Source: Burkholderiales bacterium (lineage in GTDB: Bacteria; Pseudomonadota; Gammaproteobacteria; Burkholderiales; Burkholderiaceae_E). Taken from it: a stretch of 52,871 bases of DNA. This document shows, piece by piece, positions 42,775 through 51,170 of the stretch (position 1 is the stretch's first letter; every line of letters begins with the position of its first letter). Location: NCBI GenBank assembly GCA_017307915.1, contig JAFKGG010000371.1, forward strand, positions 1-52,871, in the 5' to 3' direction. A program made the position numbers and the translations under genes. The notes below the pieces were generated by a model, which saw only the letters and a list, made by a program, of their open reading frames with translations, searched no databases and had not been told where the DNA came from.

Positions 42775-43797
42775 ATGAAACCGGTTTGCAATCCCGTTTC
42801 GGTGGATTTGGCCGGCCGCCGCGCGCTGCTGCATGGCGCTACGGCGCTGCTGGCCTGTGCCGCGCTGCCGCTGGCCCCCGCGGCGCTGGCCAGCGGTTAT
42901 CCCGACAAGCCGATCACGATCATCGTGCCGGTCTCGGTCGGCGGGCCCGCCGACGTGATGGTGCGCGCCATGGCGCAAAAAATGAGCGAGCGCATGGGCG
43001 TGCCGGTGACGGTCGACAACAAGCCGGGGGCGGGCGGCCTGATCGCCACCGAAGCCGGCATTCGCGCCAAGCCCGACGGCTACACGATCCTGATGATCAA
43101 TTCGGGGCTGGTGATGATGTCGGCGACGCAGCCGAAGAACATCCGCTTCGACATCCACAAAGACCTGCAGCCGATCACCTATGCGGTACGCATCCCGATG
43201 GCGATCATGAGCAACGCATCGGCGCCGTTTCGCACGCTCGATGAGCTGGTCAAGTATTCGAAGGAAAACCCGGGCAAGGTATCGGTTGGCGTCACGCCCG
43301 GCCTGGGCGGTTCGGCGCACCTGGCGCTGGAACGGATGAAGCTCAGGGACGGCATGAACGCGGTGGCGGTGCCTTACAAAGGCAGCTCGCTGGCGGTGCA
43401 GGCGCTGCTGTCCAACGAGGTGTCGGTGATCATCGATACGCTGTCGGGCGCGGCCGCGCAGCTCGAAGCCGGCAGGCTGCGCGGCTTTGCCATCCTGTCG
43501 GAATCGCGTTCGCCCCGCTACCCATCGATTCCCACTATCGGCGAAGCGGGCTTTCCTGGCTACGAGGCCGATACCTGGAACGGCTTCGCGCTGCCGGCCG
43601 GCACGCCCAGAGAGGTGGTCGATCGACTGCATCGCGAGATCACCACGACCATCGAGTTGCCCGACGTGAAGTCGCGCGTGCTGGCCGTTGGCCTGGAACC
43701 CGCCTTCAATACCCCCGAGCAGTTCGCGGCCAACCTGCGCAATGGCATCGAGCTGTGGACCAAAGTCGTGCGGGATGCGAAACTGAGTTTCGATTGA
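42775..43797 (+). CDS. Bug/TctC-family periplasmic solute-binding protein
   Basis: 340 residues. A signal peptide with an Arg pair and hydrophobic ALLACAALPLAPAALA precedes the mature start GYPDKPITIIVPVSVGGPADV, the classical Bug sequence. VDNKPGAGGLIATEAG and VPYKGSSLAVQALLSNEV are the ligand-loop motifs. Bug proteins bind carboxylates or aromatic acids in the periplasm; TctA/TctB membrane partners are not in this window, and in Burkholderiales most Bug genes are orphans that may also act in sensing. AGGAGGA lies before the ATG, 58 bases after the oxygenase stop, and the hydrolase follows after 21 bases, so the three genes form an operon. Confidence 0.95.
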   Translation: MKPVCNPVSVDLAGRRALLHGATALLACAALPLAPAALASGYPDKPITIIVPVSVGGPADVMVRAMAQKMSERMGVPVTVDNKPGAGGLIATEAGIRAKPDGYTILMINSGLVMMSATQPKNIRFDIHKDLQPITYAVRIPMAIMSNASAPFRTLDELVKYSKENPGKVSVGVTPGLGGSAHLALERMKLRDGMNAVAVPYKGSSLAVQALLSNEVSVIIDTLSGAAAQLEAGRLRGFAILSESRSPRYPSIPTIGEAGFPGYEADTWNGFALPAGTPREVVDRLHREITTTIELPDVKSRVLAVGLEPAFNTPEQFAANLRNGIELWTKVVRDAKLSFD

Positions 43798-43818
43798 CGA
43801 CCAAGCCGGAGGCCGCTC

Positions 43819-44730
43819 ATGCAGACTGCCACTTCCAGTGCCGGTGATCGGCAAGCGCGCGTCGCCGGCCTGTTGCGCGAAATCGCGGCGATCGGGCCGG
43901 TGTTCGATCCGGGCGTGCTGGCTCGTACGCGGGCGCTGTACCAGTCCGCGTTCGATCCACCGCCGGCCGGCGCGGCGGTCGACGTCCAGCTCGACCTGGC
44001 CTATGGGCCGCACGAACGCCATCGCCTCGACCTGTATCGGCCACGCGGCAAGGCCTCGCCGCCGGTGGTCGTGTTCATCCACGGCGGCGGTTTCGTTGCC
44101 GGCGACAAGCGTGGCGACGATCAGTTCTACCGCAACGTGGGCGAGTTCTTCGCCCGCAACGGCTTTGCCGCCGCGCTGTGCAACTACCGATTGGCGCCGG
44201 CTTTTCCCTGGCCGGCCGGCATGCTCGACGTCGGCAGCGCCATCGACTGGATCGCGCTGAACGCGCGCTCGCTGGACGTCGATGCGCGCCAGTTGTTTGC
44301 GATCGGGCAATCGGCCGGCGCCTGCCACCTGGCCGGCTACCTGTTCGACAAGGCCAGCGCGGCAGCGGCCAACGTGCGCTTGCGCGCTGCGATGCTGCTG
44401 AGCGGCACCTACCGCCTGATCGAGCCGCTGGGCCCCGGGCCGGCGGCCTATTTCGGTACGGCCACCGAGCTGTACGAGCACCGTTCGCCGATCGTGCATC
44501 TGCGCAACAGCGAAGTGCCGCTGTTCATCGGCGTGGCCGAGTTCGATCCGCCCGGCATGGCGCGGCACAGTTTCGACCTGGCGATGGCCGTGACGATGCG
44601 CGACCGCAAGAGTCCGGTATTCGCCTGGATGGCCGGACACAACCACGTCTCGACCGTGCACAGCCTGGGCAGCGTGCAGACCGACATGGGCGAGCAGTTG
44701 CTCGGTTTTCTGGCGCGCCACGCGGCGTAG
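43819..44730 (+). CDS. Alpha/beta-hydrolase, carboxylesterase type
   Basis: 303 residues. The oxyanion-hole motif HGGGF is at residues 88-92 and the nucleophile elbow GQSAGA has Ser165. The catalytic His is probably in GHNHVS near residue 275, with the acid in VAEFDPPGMA. This arrangement matches BD-FAE / kynurenine formamidase-like esterases. It may hydrolyse an ester or amide of the aromatic compound used by the oxygenase, but the substrate is unknown. There is no signal peptide, so it is cytoplasmic. It is the last gene of the oxygenase - Bug - hydrolase operon and is convergent with the next LysR gene, six bases apart. Confidence 0.9.
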   Translation: MQTATSSAGDRQARVAGLLREIAAIGPVFDPGVLARTRALYQSAFDPPPAGAAVDVQLDLAYGPHERHRLDLYRPRGKASPPVVVFIHGGGFVAGDKRGDDQFYRNVGEFFARNGFAAALCNYRLAPAFPWPAGMLDVGSAIDWIALNARSLDVDARQLFAIGQSAGACHLAGYLFDKASAAAANVRLRAAMLLSGTYRLIEPLGPGPAAYFGTATELYEHRSPIVHLRNSEVPLFIGVAEFDPPGMARHSFDLAMAVTMRDRKSPVFAWMAGHNHVSTVHSLGSVQTDMGEQLLGFLARHAA

Positions 44731-44736
44731 CCGGCT

Positions 44737-45645
44737 TCAATCGCGTGCGCCGGCCGGCCGCTCGCCGGCTGCACGCACCATGAAATCGATGAAGGTCGAG
44801 ATGGCGCGTGTGTGCTGGCGGCTGGGCATGTACAGCATGAACATCTGCGAGCCGAACAAGCTCAGCCGCCATTGTTCGAGCAGCCGCAGCACGCTGCCCT
44901 GGCGCAGATCGTCGGCCACCAGATAATCGGGTACCAGCCCGATGCCGATGCCGGCCAGGATTGCCTGGCGCACGAAGAAAAAGTTTTCCGAGATCAGCGT
45001 CGGCTCGATCACCACTTCGTGGCGCCGTTCGTTCAGGTAGGCCGAAACGCGCAGTTGCTGGCCCACCGCGTTCGACGTCACCACGCGCGCCGTGCGCAGC
45101 GCATCCAGGTCGCGCGGTAGCTCGTGCTGCTGGGCATAGTCGCGCGCGGCGCAGGCGATGAAGGTCACCGGCCCGAGCCGGCGCGCCACCAGCGATTGCG
45201 GCGGCTCCGACATCACGCGAATGGCGACGTCGACCTCGTCGCGCAGCAGGTCTTCGATGCGGTTCTCGAAGATCACGTCGAGCACGATGTCGGGATAGCG
45301 ACGCTTGAACGACAGCAGCGGCTCGGCCAGCACCAGTTGCCCGTAGCCGCTGGGCACGCTCACGCGCACCCGCCCGCGCAGGCTGCGGCCCAGCGTGGTC
45401 ACCGTTTCGCGCGCCGCGCGCAGCTCGTCTTGAATGCGCCGGCCGTGCTCGTACAGGCGCAGCCCGACTTCGGTAGGCTCGGCGCGGCGCGTCGTGCGGC
45501 GCAACAGCTGCACGCCGGCGGCGCGTTCCAGCCGCTGCAGGTGATAGCTGACGTTGGCGCGCGTCATCTTCAGCCGGCGCGCCGCCTCGCTCAGATTGCC
45601 GGCTTCGACGATTTCGACGAACAGCGTCAGCGACTCGGTGTCCAT
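44737..45645 (-). CDS. LysR-family transcriptional regulator
   Basis: 302 residues, typical length. The N-terminus carries the helix-turn-helix LSEAARRLKMTRANVSYHLQRLE (about residues 17-40); the effector domain follows with GRVRVSVPSGYGQLVLAEPLL. It belongs to the LysR group often annotated near AaeR/DsdC-like regulators; the inducer is unknown. It is divergent from the acyl-CoA dehydrogenase gene. The intervening region has four TTGTCAA-type half-sites right before its own start, which fits autoregulation and control of the dehydrogenase. Confidence 0.92.
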   Translation of the reverse strand: MDTESLTLFVEIVEAGNLSEAARRLKMTRANVSYHLQRLERAAGVQLLRRTTRRAEPTEVGLRLYEHGRRIQDELRAARETVTTLGRSLRGRVRVSVPSGYGQLVLAEPLLSFKRRYPDIVLDVIFENRIEDLLRDEVDVAIRVMSEPPQSLVARRLGPVTFIACAARDYAQQHELPRDLDALRTARVVTSNAVGQQLRVSAYLNERRHEVVIEPTLISENFFFVRQAILAGIGIGLVPDYLVADDLRQGSVLRLLEQWRLSLFGSQMFMLYMPSRQHTRAISTFIDFMVRAAGERPAGARD

Positions 45646-45660
45646 GGGGTAGGGGCTGGA

Positions 45661-45709
45661 TTGTCAAATAATGATTGACAAAGTGTCAATCGGATTTGAG
45701 ATTGTCAAG
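45661..45709. promoter_or_regulatory. Cluster of TTGTCAA operator half-sites
   Basis: TTGTCAA-N7-TTGACAA (45661-45681) and TTGACA-AAG-TGTCAA (45675-45689) are overlapping inverted repeats, and a fourth unit, TTGTCAA, stands at 45702-45708. The cluster begins 15 bases before the LysR start and 80-130 bases before the acyl-CoA dehydrogenase start. This is where LysR regulators bind (recognition and activation sites), and TTGACA could also be a -35 box. Confidence 0.7.
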
Positions 45710-45788
45710 CACTTCAAACGATACAACAATCCGGTACCTGCAGCGCGCCCGCGGCCGTTGCGCCTTTTCCCATTGCAAGAGACTGACC

Positions 45789-46961
45789 ATGGCCGTCGAT
45801 CACGAATCCTTTGAACTCCTGCTCGCCTCGGTGCAGCGCTTCGTGCGCGAGCGGCTGATGCCTGCCGAAGACCTCGTCGAGGAAACCGACGACGTGCCGG
45901 CCGACATCGTCGACGACATGAAGCAGCTCGGCCTGTTCGGCCTGTCGATTCCCGAGGAGTACGGCGGCATCGGGCTGTCGATGACGCAGGAATGCCGCGT
46001 CGTGCATGAATTGGGCCAGACGGCGCTGGCGTTCCGTTCGGTGTTCGGCACCAACGTGGGCATCGGTTCGCAGGGCATTCTGATCGACGGCACCGAAGCG
46101 CAGAAGCAGCAATACCTGCCGGCGGTGGCCAGCGGCGAGCTGATCATGTCGTTTGCGCTGACCGAACCCGATGCCGGTTCCGACGCCGCCTCGCTGAAGA
46201 CGCGCGCGGTGCTTGACGGCGACAACTATCTGATCAGCGGCAGCAAGCGTTTCATCACCAACGCGCCGCGCGCCGGTGCCTTCACGTTGATGGCGCGCAC
46301 GGGCGAATCCTGCGCTGGCGGCATTTCGGCGTTCATCGTGCCTGCCAGACTGCCCGGCATCGTGCTCGGCAAGCCCGACAAGAAGATGGGCCAGCGCGGC
46401 ACCAAGACCTGCGACGTGATGCTCGACAGCGTCGCGGTGCCGGCCGCGAACATCATCGGCGGCGTGCCGGGGCGCGGCTTCAAGACCGCGATGAAGGTGC
46501 TCGAGCGCGGCCGCCTGCATATCTCGGCGCTGGCCTGCGGCATGGCGCAGCGCATCCTCGACGAAGCCGCCGCCTATGCCGCGCAGCGCAAGCAGTTCGG
46601 CCAGCGCATCGGCGATTTCCAACTGGTGCAGGCGATGCTCGCCGATAGCCAGGCCGAGCTGTATGCCGGCTGGTCGATGGTGCAGGATTGCGCGCAGCGC
46701 TACGATGCGCGCGCCGAAGCCGGTGGCGGCCTGGATCGCGACCTCAGCATGCGCGCCTCGTGCGTGAAGATGTTCTGCACCGAGATGGTCGGCCGCGTCG
46801 CCGATCGCGGCGTGCAGATCCACGGCGGCTCGGGCTACATGAACGAGTACAAGGTCGAGCGCTTCTACCGCGACGTGCGGCTGCTGCGGCTGTACGAGGG
46901 CACGACGCAGATCCAGCAGATGATCATCGGGCGCGAGCTGATTCGTCAGCAGGTGGAGTAA
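45789..46961 (+). CDS. Acyl-CoA dehydrogenase
   Basis: 390 residues. The family signatures are SIPEEYGGIG, FALTEPDAGSDAASLKT (flavin and substrate binding), RGTKTCDVMLDSVAVP, and the C-terminal IHGGSGYMNEYKVERFYRD. The catalytic base is Glu370 in LYEGTTQ, as in short- and medium-chain dehydrogenases. It introduces a trans-2 double bond into an acyl-CoA with FAD and passes electrons to ETF. The acyl chain is not determined. The ATG at 45789 was chosen over longer frames that run into the operator region. It is divergent from a LysR gene, and its end overlaps the convergent AAA-LuxR gene by 38 bases. Confidence 0.95.
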   Translation: MAVDHESFELLLASVQRFVRERLMPAEDLVEETDDVPADIVDDMKQLGLFGLSIPEEYGGIGLSMTQECRVVHELGQTALAFRSVFGTNVGIGSQGILIDGTEAQKQQYLPAVASGELIMSFALTEPDAGSDAASLKTRAVLDGDNYLISGSKRFITNAPRAGAFTLMARTGESCAGGISAFIVPARLPGIVLGKPDKKMGQRGTKTCDVMLDSVAVPAANIIGGVPGRGFKTAMKVLERGRLHISALACGMAQRILDEAAAYAAQRKQFGQRIGDFQLVQAMLADSQAELYAGWSMVQDCAQRYDARAEAGGGLDRDLSMRASCVKMFCTEMVGRVADRGVQIHGGSGYMNEYKVERFYRDVRLLRLYEGTTQIQQMIIGRELIRQQVE

Positions 46962-49911
46962 GCGCGGCGCCGGCCTGCAGTTGCGCGGCGTGGCTAGCGA
47001 TCTGCGCGCGCGATTTCAGGCCCAGCTTGCGCAGGATGTTCTTCACGTGCGTCTCGATCGTCAGTTCGCTGAGGAACAGCTCGGCGGCGATCTGCTTGTT
47101 GGTCTTGCCGGTGGCCACCAGCGCCACCACTTCCATCTCGCGCGTGCTGACCGGATGACCTAGCGCCCGGCGCGGCGCCGTGCAGGCCAGCCGCAGCCCG
47201 CGCTTGCGCAAACGCTGGCTGACCATCGCCACGTCCCTGGCGGCGCCGATCGCGTCGAACGCGGCGCCGGCGCGGGCCAGTTCGGCGGCGGCGTCATCGG
47301 CCCGGCCCAGCGCATCGAGCGCATCGGCCAGATCGACGCGCGCCCGCGCGGCATCGTAGGGGCGGCGCGCCTGTTCCCAGTGCGCGATTGCTTGTTCCAG
47401 CTCGCTACAGGCCGGCGCCGCTTCGTCACGCAGCAGCCGCAGCAGCGCGCCGACGTGCGTCACCGCCGCCTCGGCGGGGCGCAGCGCGCCTTTCTGCAGC
47501 GAGCGGATGGAGCCGATCAGCGCCGCCGCCTTGTCAGCCAGGCCGGCACGAGCCGCCGCTTCGGCCGCCAGCGGCAGCATCTGCGGATGCAGCGAATAAA
47601 AGCTCAGCGGCTCGAAGCGGTTGGTGTGCGCCAGCAGCGCGTCGATGCGCTCCAGCGCGCGCAGGTAGCGTCCGTCGAGAAAATCCACGTACGCGGCGGC
47701 CGCGCCGACCGCGACGAACGAACGCATCTCGGTCTTGCCAAAGTCGTCGATCATCTGCTCGGCCTGCGCCAGATGCCGGCGCGCGGCGGCGCTGTCGCCG
47801 GCCATCCGGTAGGCGACGGCGACGAAGGCATGCGAGCGCGGCAGGATCGTGCCCTGGCCGATCGAGCGGTCGATGGCGATGGCGCGTTCGCCGATCTCGA
47901 TCGCTTCGCGCAGCCGTCCCAGCAGCGCATAGCGTTCGATGCGGATCGACAGCGGCCACGATTCGAGCGCCACCGCGTGCATGCGCGAGGCGATGCGGCT
48001 GCATTGCTCGCAGTGCTGTTCGAAGGTTTGCAGGTCGCCGTCATAACGCAGCAGCGCCGCCAGCGTGTAGTGAGCCAGATAGGCCGCGCCCGGGTACGGC
48101 AATGCTTCCGACAAGGCCACTGCCTTGCGGCCGGCCTGCATGGCGGCGCGCTGCTCGCCGCGATAGCCGTGCGCCAGGCACAGCACGATGTGCACGCGCG
48201 CGGCCAGCTCGGGCTGCGCTTCGTCGTCGACCTGCGCCAGCACGCGGGCGGCCTCGGCCATTGCGCCGGCGACGTCACCCTGGCGCGCCTTGCTTTGCGC
48301 ATACTCCTGCCGCAGCAACGCGCCCGCGACGCCGGCGGCGGCGCTGCCGGGGTCGTCGATGCCGAGCTGCAGCTCGGTGATCGCGGCGCCTTCGTGGCCG
48401 GCCTGCCACAGAGCGCGCGCCATGCAGCGCCGCAGCGAGGCACGCTCGCCGTCGTCGGCCAGCGGCAGCGCCGTGCGCCACGCCGTTACCGCCTGCTCGA
48501 ACTTGCCCAGCCGCTTATAGGATTCGCCCAGGTTCAGGTAGAGCTGCGGCAGCGACACCTGCGCCTGCGGCGAGGCGGTGGCCACGCGCAGCGCGCTGCT
48601 CAGCAGCGCCACCGCTTCATGATTGCCGAACACCGACACCGCGTCGTCGGCGGCGCGCAGCAAGTACGGCAGCGCTTCATGCTGGCGGTCCTGCGCGGCG
48701 CCGGCCACCAGGTGCAAGGCGACCTGTGCCGCATCGGTGCTGTCGCCGCCGCGCATCAGCTCATCGGCGATCAGGCGATGCAGATACTGGCGGCGCGCCG
48801 CACCCATCGTGCGATAGACAGTGGCTTGCACCAGCGGCTTGTGAAACTCGTAGACGATGTCGGCGCCGTTGACCACCTCGTTCAGGAAGCGCTGCGCGGT
48901 CAGTACGTCGAGCGCGTTGAGCAAGCGCTCCTCGTCGAAGCCGGTCACCGCCCTGAGCAGCGGATAGGCGATATGCGCCTCGATCACCGCGGCGATGGTC
49001 AGCACGCGCCGCGCGTCGTCGTCGAGCTCGCGCAGCCGCTCACCGATCAGCGAGCCGATCGATCCCGGCAGCGCGTCGCGCTGGGCGTCGGCGCGCGGCG
49101 GTGCGCCGCCGTCCTTGACTAGCGCATGCTTGAGGTATTCCCAGATGAACAGCGCATTGCCTTGCGTGCGTGCGTGAAGCTGCTGCACGTCGACCTCGGG
49201 CCAGGGCGCGCCGGTGCCGTGCGCGACGATCGCCGCAGTCGCAGCCACGCTGAGCGGCGCCAGCGCCATCGTCTCGGCCAGCCCCAGCGTCTGCAACGAG
49301 GCGATGCATTGGCTCAATGCACCGCCGGCCGGCGTCTCTTCGGCACGATACAGGCCGATGATCAGTACGCGTGCGCCCTGCACGCTGCGCACGACGCTGT
49401 GCAGGATCTCGATCGAGCTGGCGTCGGCCCATTGCAGATTGTCCAGCGCCAGCACCACCGGCGAGATGCTCGCCAGCCGCGAGATCAGCGCCGACATCTG
49501 GCCGAACAGCCGCGTCTGTTCCGAGCCGATCTCGCTCGGTCGCAGCGCTTCGGCGTGCAGCGAGAACTGGTCGCTGACCGCCGAGAACAAGCGCCGCAGA
49601 TCGGTGCTGTCGCCCAGCACGTGCAGCAGGTCGCGTCGGCGCAGCGAGCGCAGATGAAAGTCGAGCGCATCGACCCAGACCGCATACGGCGTATTGGCCG
49701 TGGCCGAAAACGCGCGGCCGCACAGGAACTGCACGCCTTGCGGATGCCGGCGCCGCAGTTCCTCGACCAACCGGCTCTTGCCCGCACCGGCCTCGGCGCT
49801 GATCGCGACGCAGCGTGCTGCTGACTGGCAGGCGGCGGCCAGATGCCGTTCCAGCGCCTCGATTTCCTGCTGGCGTTCGAGGAACGGACTCTGGAAGTTG
49901 GTCGAGCGCAT
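46924..49911 (-). CDS. Large ATP-binding LuxR-family regulator (AAA-TPR-LuxR)
   Basis: 995 residues. An N-terminal AAA/NACHT-like ATPase domain has Walker A AEAGAGKS (39-46) and a Walker B region VLALDNLQWAD near residue 155. A long helical region of TPR-like repeats (about 430-900) follows, and a LuxR helix-turn-helix ends the protein (TREMEVVALVATGKTNKQIA and ETHVKNILRKLGLKSRAQIA, about 921-980). This is the architecture of the LAL/MalT-like regulators, which couple ligand and ATP binding to transcription activation. It begins 17 bases after the CoA-transferase stop on the same strand, so it is probably co-transcribed with and may control the Bug-CitE-CoA-transferase genes. Its 3' end overlaps the acyl-CoA dehydrogenase gene. 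Confidence 0.9.
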   Translation of the reverse strand: MRSTNFQSPFLERQQEIEALERHLAAACQSAARCVAISAEAGAGKSRLVEELRRRHPQGVQFLCGRAFSATANTPYAVWVDALDFHLRSLRRRDLLHVLGDSTDLRRLFSAVSDQFSLHAEALRPSEIGSEQTRLFGQMSALISRLASISPVVLALDNLQWADASSIEILHSVVRSVQGARVLIIGLYRAEETPAGGALSQCIASLQTLGLAETMALAPLSVAATAAIVAHGTGAPWPEVDVQQLHARTQGNALFIWEYLKHALVKDGGAPPRADAQRDALPGSIGSLIGERLRELDDDARRVLTIAAVIEAHIAYPLLRAVTGFDEERLLNALDVLTAQRFLNEVVNGADIVYEFHKPLVQATVYRTMGAARRQYLHRLIADELMRGGDSTDAAQVALHLVAGAAQDRQHEALPYLLRAADDAVSVFGNHEAVALLSSALRVATASPQAQVSLPQLYLNLGESYKRLGKFEQAVTAWRTALPLADDGERASLRRCMARALWQAGHEGAAITELQLGIDDPGSAAAGVAGALLRQEYAQSKARQGDVAGAMAEAARVLAQVDDEAQPELAARVHIVLCLAHGYRGEQRAAMQAGRKAVALSEALPYPGAAYLAHYTLAALLRYDGDLQTFEQHCEQCSRIASRMHAVALESWPLSIRIERYALLGRLREAIEIGERAIAIDRSIGQGTILPRSHAFVAVAYRMAGDSAAARRHLAQAEQMIDDFGKTEMRSFVAVGAAAAYVDFLDGRYLRALERIDALLAHTNRFEPLSFYSLHPQMLPLAAEAAARAGLADKAAALIGSIRSLQKGALRPAEAAVTHVGALLRLLRDEAAPACSELEQAIAHWEQARRPYDAARARVDLADALDALGRADDAAAELARAGAAFDAIGAARDVAMVSQRLRKRGLRLACTAPRRALGHPVSTREMEVVALVATGKTNKQIAAELFLSELTIETHVKNILRKLGLKSRAQIASHAAQLQAGAALTPPADESARAR

Positions 49912-49928
49912 CGCCGGTGCTGCGTCGG

Positions 49929-51170
49929 TCAGATGATGCGCTGCTCGCGCAGCGTGCGCAGCTCGTCGTCGCTCAGCCCCAGCCGTTGCCGATAGACGGC
50001 GTCGTTGTCGGCGCCCTTGCGCCGGCCGGCGAAGCGGATCTGCCCGGGGGTTGCCGAAAAGCGCGCCAGCACGTTGGGCAGCAAGGCATGGCCCAGTTCG
50101 TCGTCGGCCGTGTTGACGAAGGCCGATCGGCTGCGCAGTTGCGGATCTTCGAGCAACTGTTCGGCGTCATACAGCGGCGCATGCGCCACCTTGTGCTCAG
50201 TCAGCACGCGCAGCGCGTCGGCGTAGGCGGTGCGGCCGAACCAGCCGGCCAGCACCGCTTCGATCGCATCGACGTTGGCCAGCCGCGCGCGATTGGTCGC
50301 GAAACGAGGGTCGTCGGGCAGTCCGGGCATGTCCATCGCCGCGGCCAGGCTGCGGAAGGTATTGTCGTTGCCCACCGTCACCGAGATCCAGCGCCCGTCT
50401 GCGGTCTGCCAGGCACCGCGCGGCGCCAGGTGATTGACGCGGTTGCCTTGCCGCTGCAGCGACTGTCCGGTGACGCTTCTGACCAGCGTCTGCACGCCGA
50501 GCACCGCCAGCAGCGGTTCGAGCAGCGACAGGTCGATTTCCTGGCCGACGCCGCTGCGTTCGCGATGAAACAAGGCGGTGACGACCGCGAACGCACCGGC
50601 GATCGCACCGATGTTGTCGCCCAGCGCCAGCGGCGGCAGCAGCGGCGGACGATCGGGGTAGCCGATCAACTGCGCCAACCCGCTCATCGCCTCGGCGAGC
50701 GTGCCATAGCCCGGCCGGTCGGAATACGGGCCGGTGCGGCCGAACGCCGTCACGTGCAGCATGATCAGCCGCGCTTGCTGCGCCGCCAGCGTGGCGTAGC
50801 CGATGTTCCAGCGCTCCAGCGTGCCGGGTCGGAAATTCTCGATCACCACGTCGGCCTCGCTGACCAGCCGGCGAAACAGTTGCTGGCCCTCGGCGGCGTG
50901 CAGGTCGAGCGTGATCGTCTGCTTGTTGCGATTGACCAGCTTCGACCACAGCGAGATGTCGTTGTGCACCGGCTCGAACGAGCGCGCCTGGTCGCCGTCG
51001 GGGTGCTCGATCTTCAGCACCTCGGCGCCGAAATCGGCCAGGTAGGCCGCGGCCGCCGGGCCGGCGAATACGGTCGAGCAGTCGACGATGCGCACGCCGT
51101 GCAGGGGCCCGGGCAAGGGGGCGGGCAGGGGACCATGCGAGGCCGGCGGGGATGGCGTCGTTCGCATCAT
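49929..51170 (-). CDS. Class III CoA-transferase (CaiB/BaiF family)
   Basis: 413 residues. The family start is LHGVRIVDCSTVFAGPAAAAYLADFGAEVLKIE, and the Asp-bearing loop VGNDNTFRSLAAAM and the NRNKQTITLDLHAAEG stretch are typical. These enzymes move CoA between an acyl-CoA donor and a carboxylic acid by way of an aspartyl-CoA anhydride. The ATG at 51170 overlaps the CitE stop as ATGA with AGGAGG directly upstream; a second ATG at 51167 is equally possible. With the CitE-like lyase it suggests activation and then C-C cleavage of a dicarboxylic or hydroxy acid brought in through the Bug receptor. The AAA-LuxR gene follows after 17 bases. Confidence 0.93.
   Translation of the reverse strand: MMRTTPSPPASHGPLPAPLPGPLHGVRIVDCSTVFAGPAAAAYLADFGAEVLKIEHPDGDQARSFEPVHNDISLWSKLVNRNKQTITLDLHAAEGQQLFRRLVSEADVVIENFRPGTLERWNIGYATLAAQQARLIMLHVTAFGRTGPYSDRPGYGTLAEAMSGLAQLIGYPDRPPLLPPLALGDNIGAIAGAFAVVTALFHRERSGVGQEIDLSLLEPLLAVLGVQTLVRSVTGQSLQRQGNRVNHLAPRGAWQTADGRWISVTVGNDNTFRSLAAAMDMPGLPDDPRFATNRARLANVDAIEAVLAGWFGRTAYADALRVLTEHKVAHAPLYDAEQLLEDPQLRSRSAFVNTADDELGHALLPNVLARFSATPGQIRFAGRRKGADNDAVYRQRLGLSDDELRTLREQRII

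Noticed and set aside
42757-44721. 654-residue minus-strand open frame across the Bug and hydrolase genes
   Set aside because: It is antisense to two well supported genes with good ribosome binding sites.
47380-49122. 580-residue plus-strand open frame across the AAA-LuxR gene
   Set aside because: The minus-strand frame has Walker A, Walker B and LuxR motifs; this one is compositionally biased and without domains.
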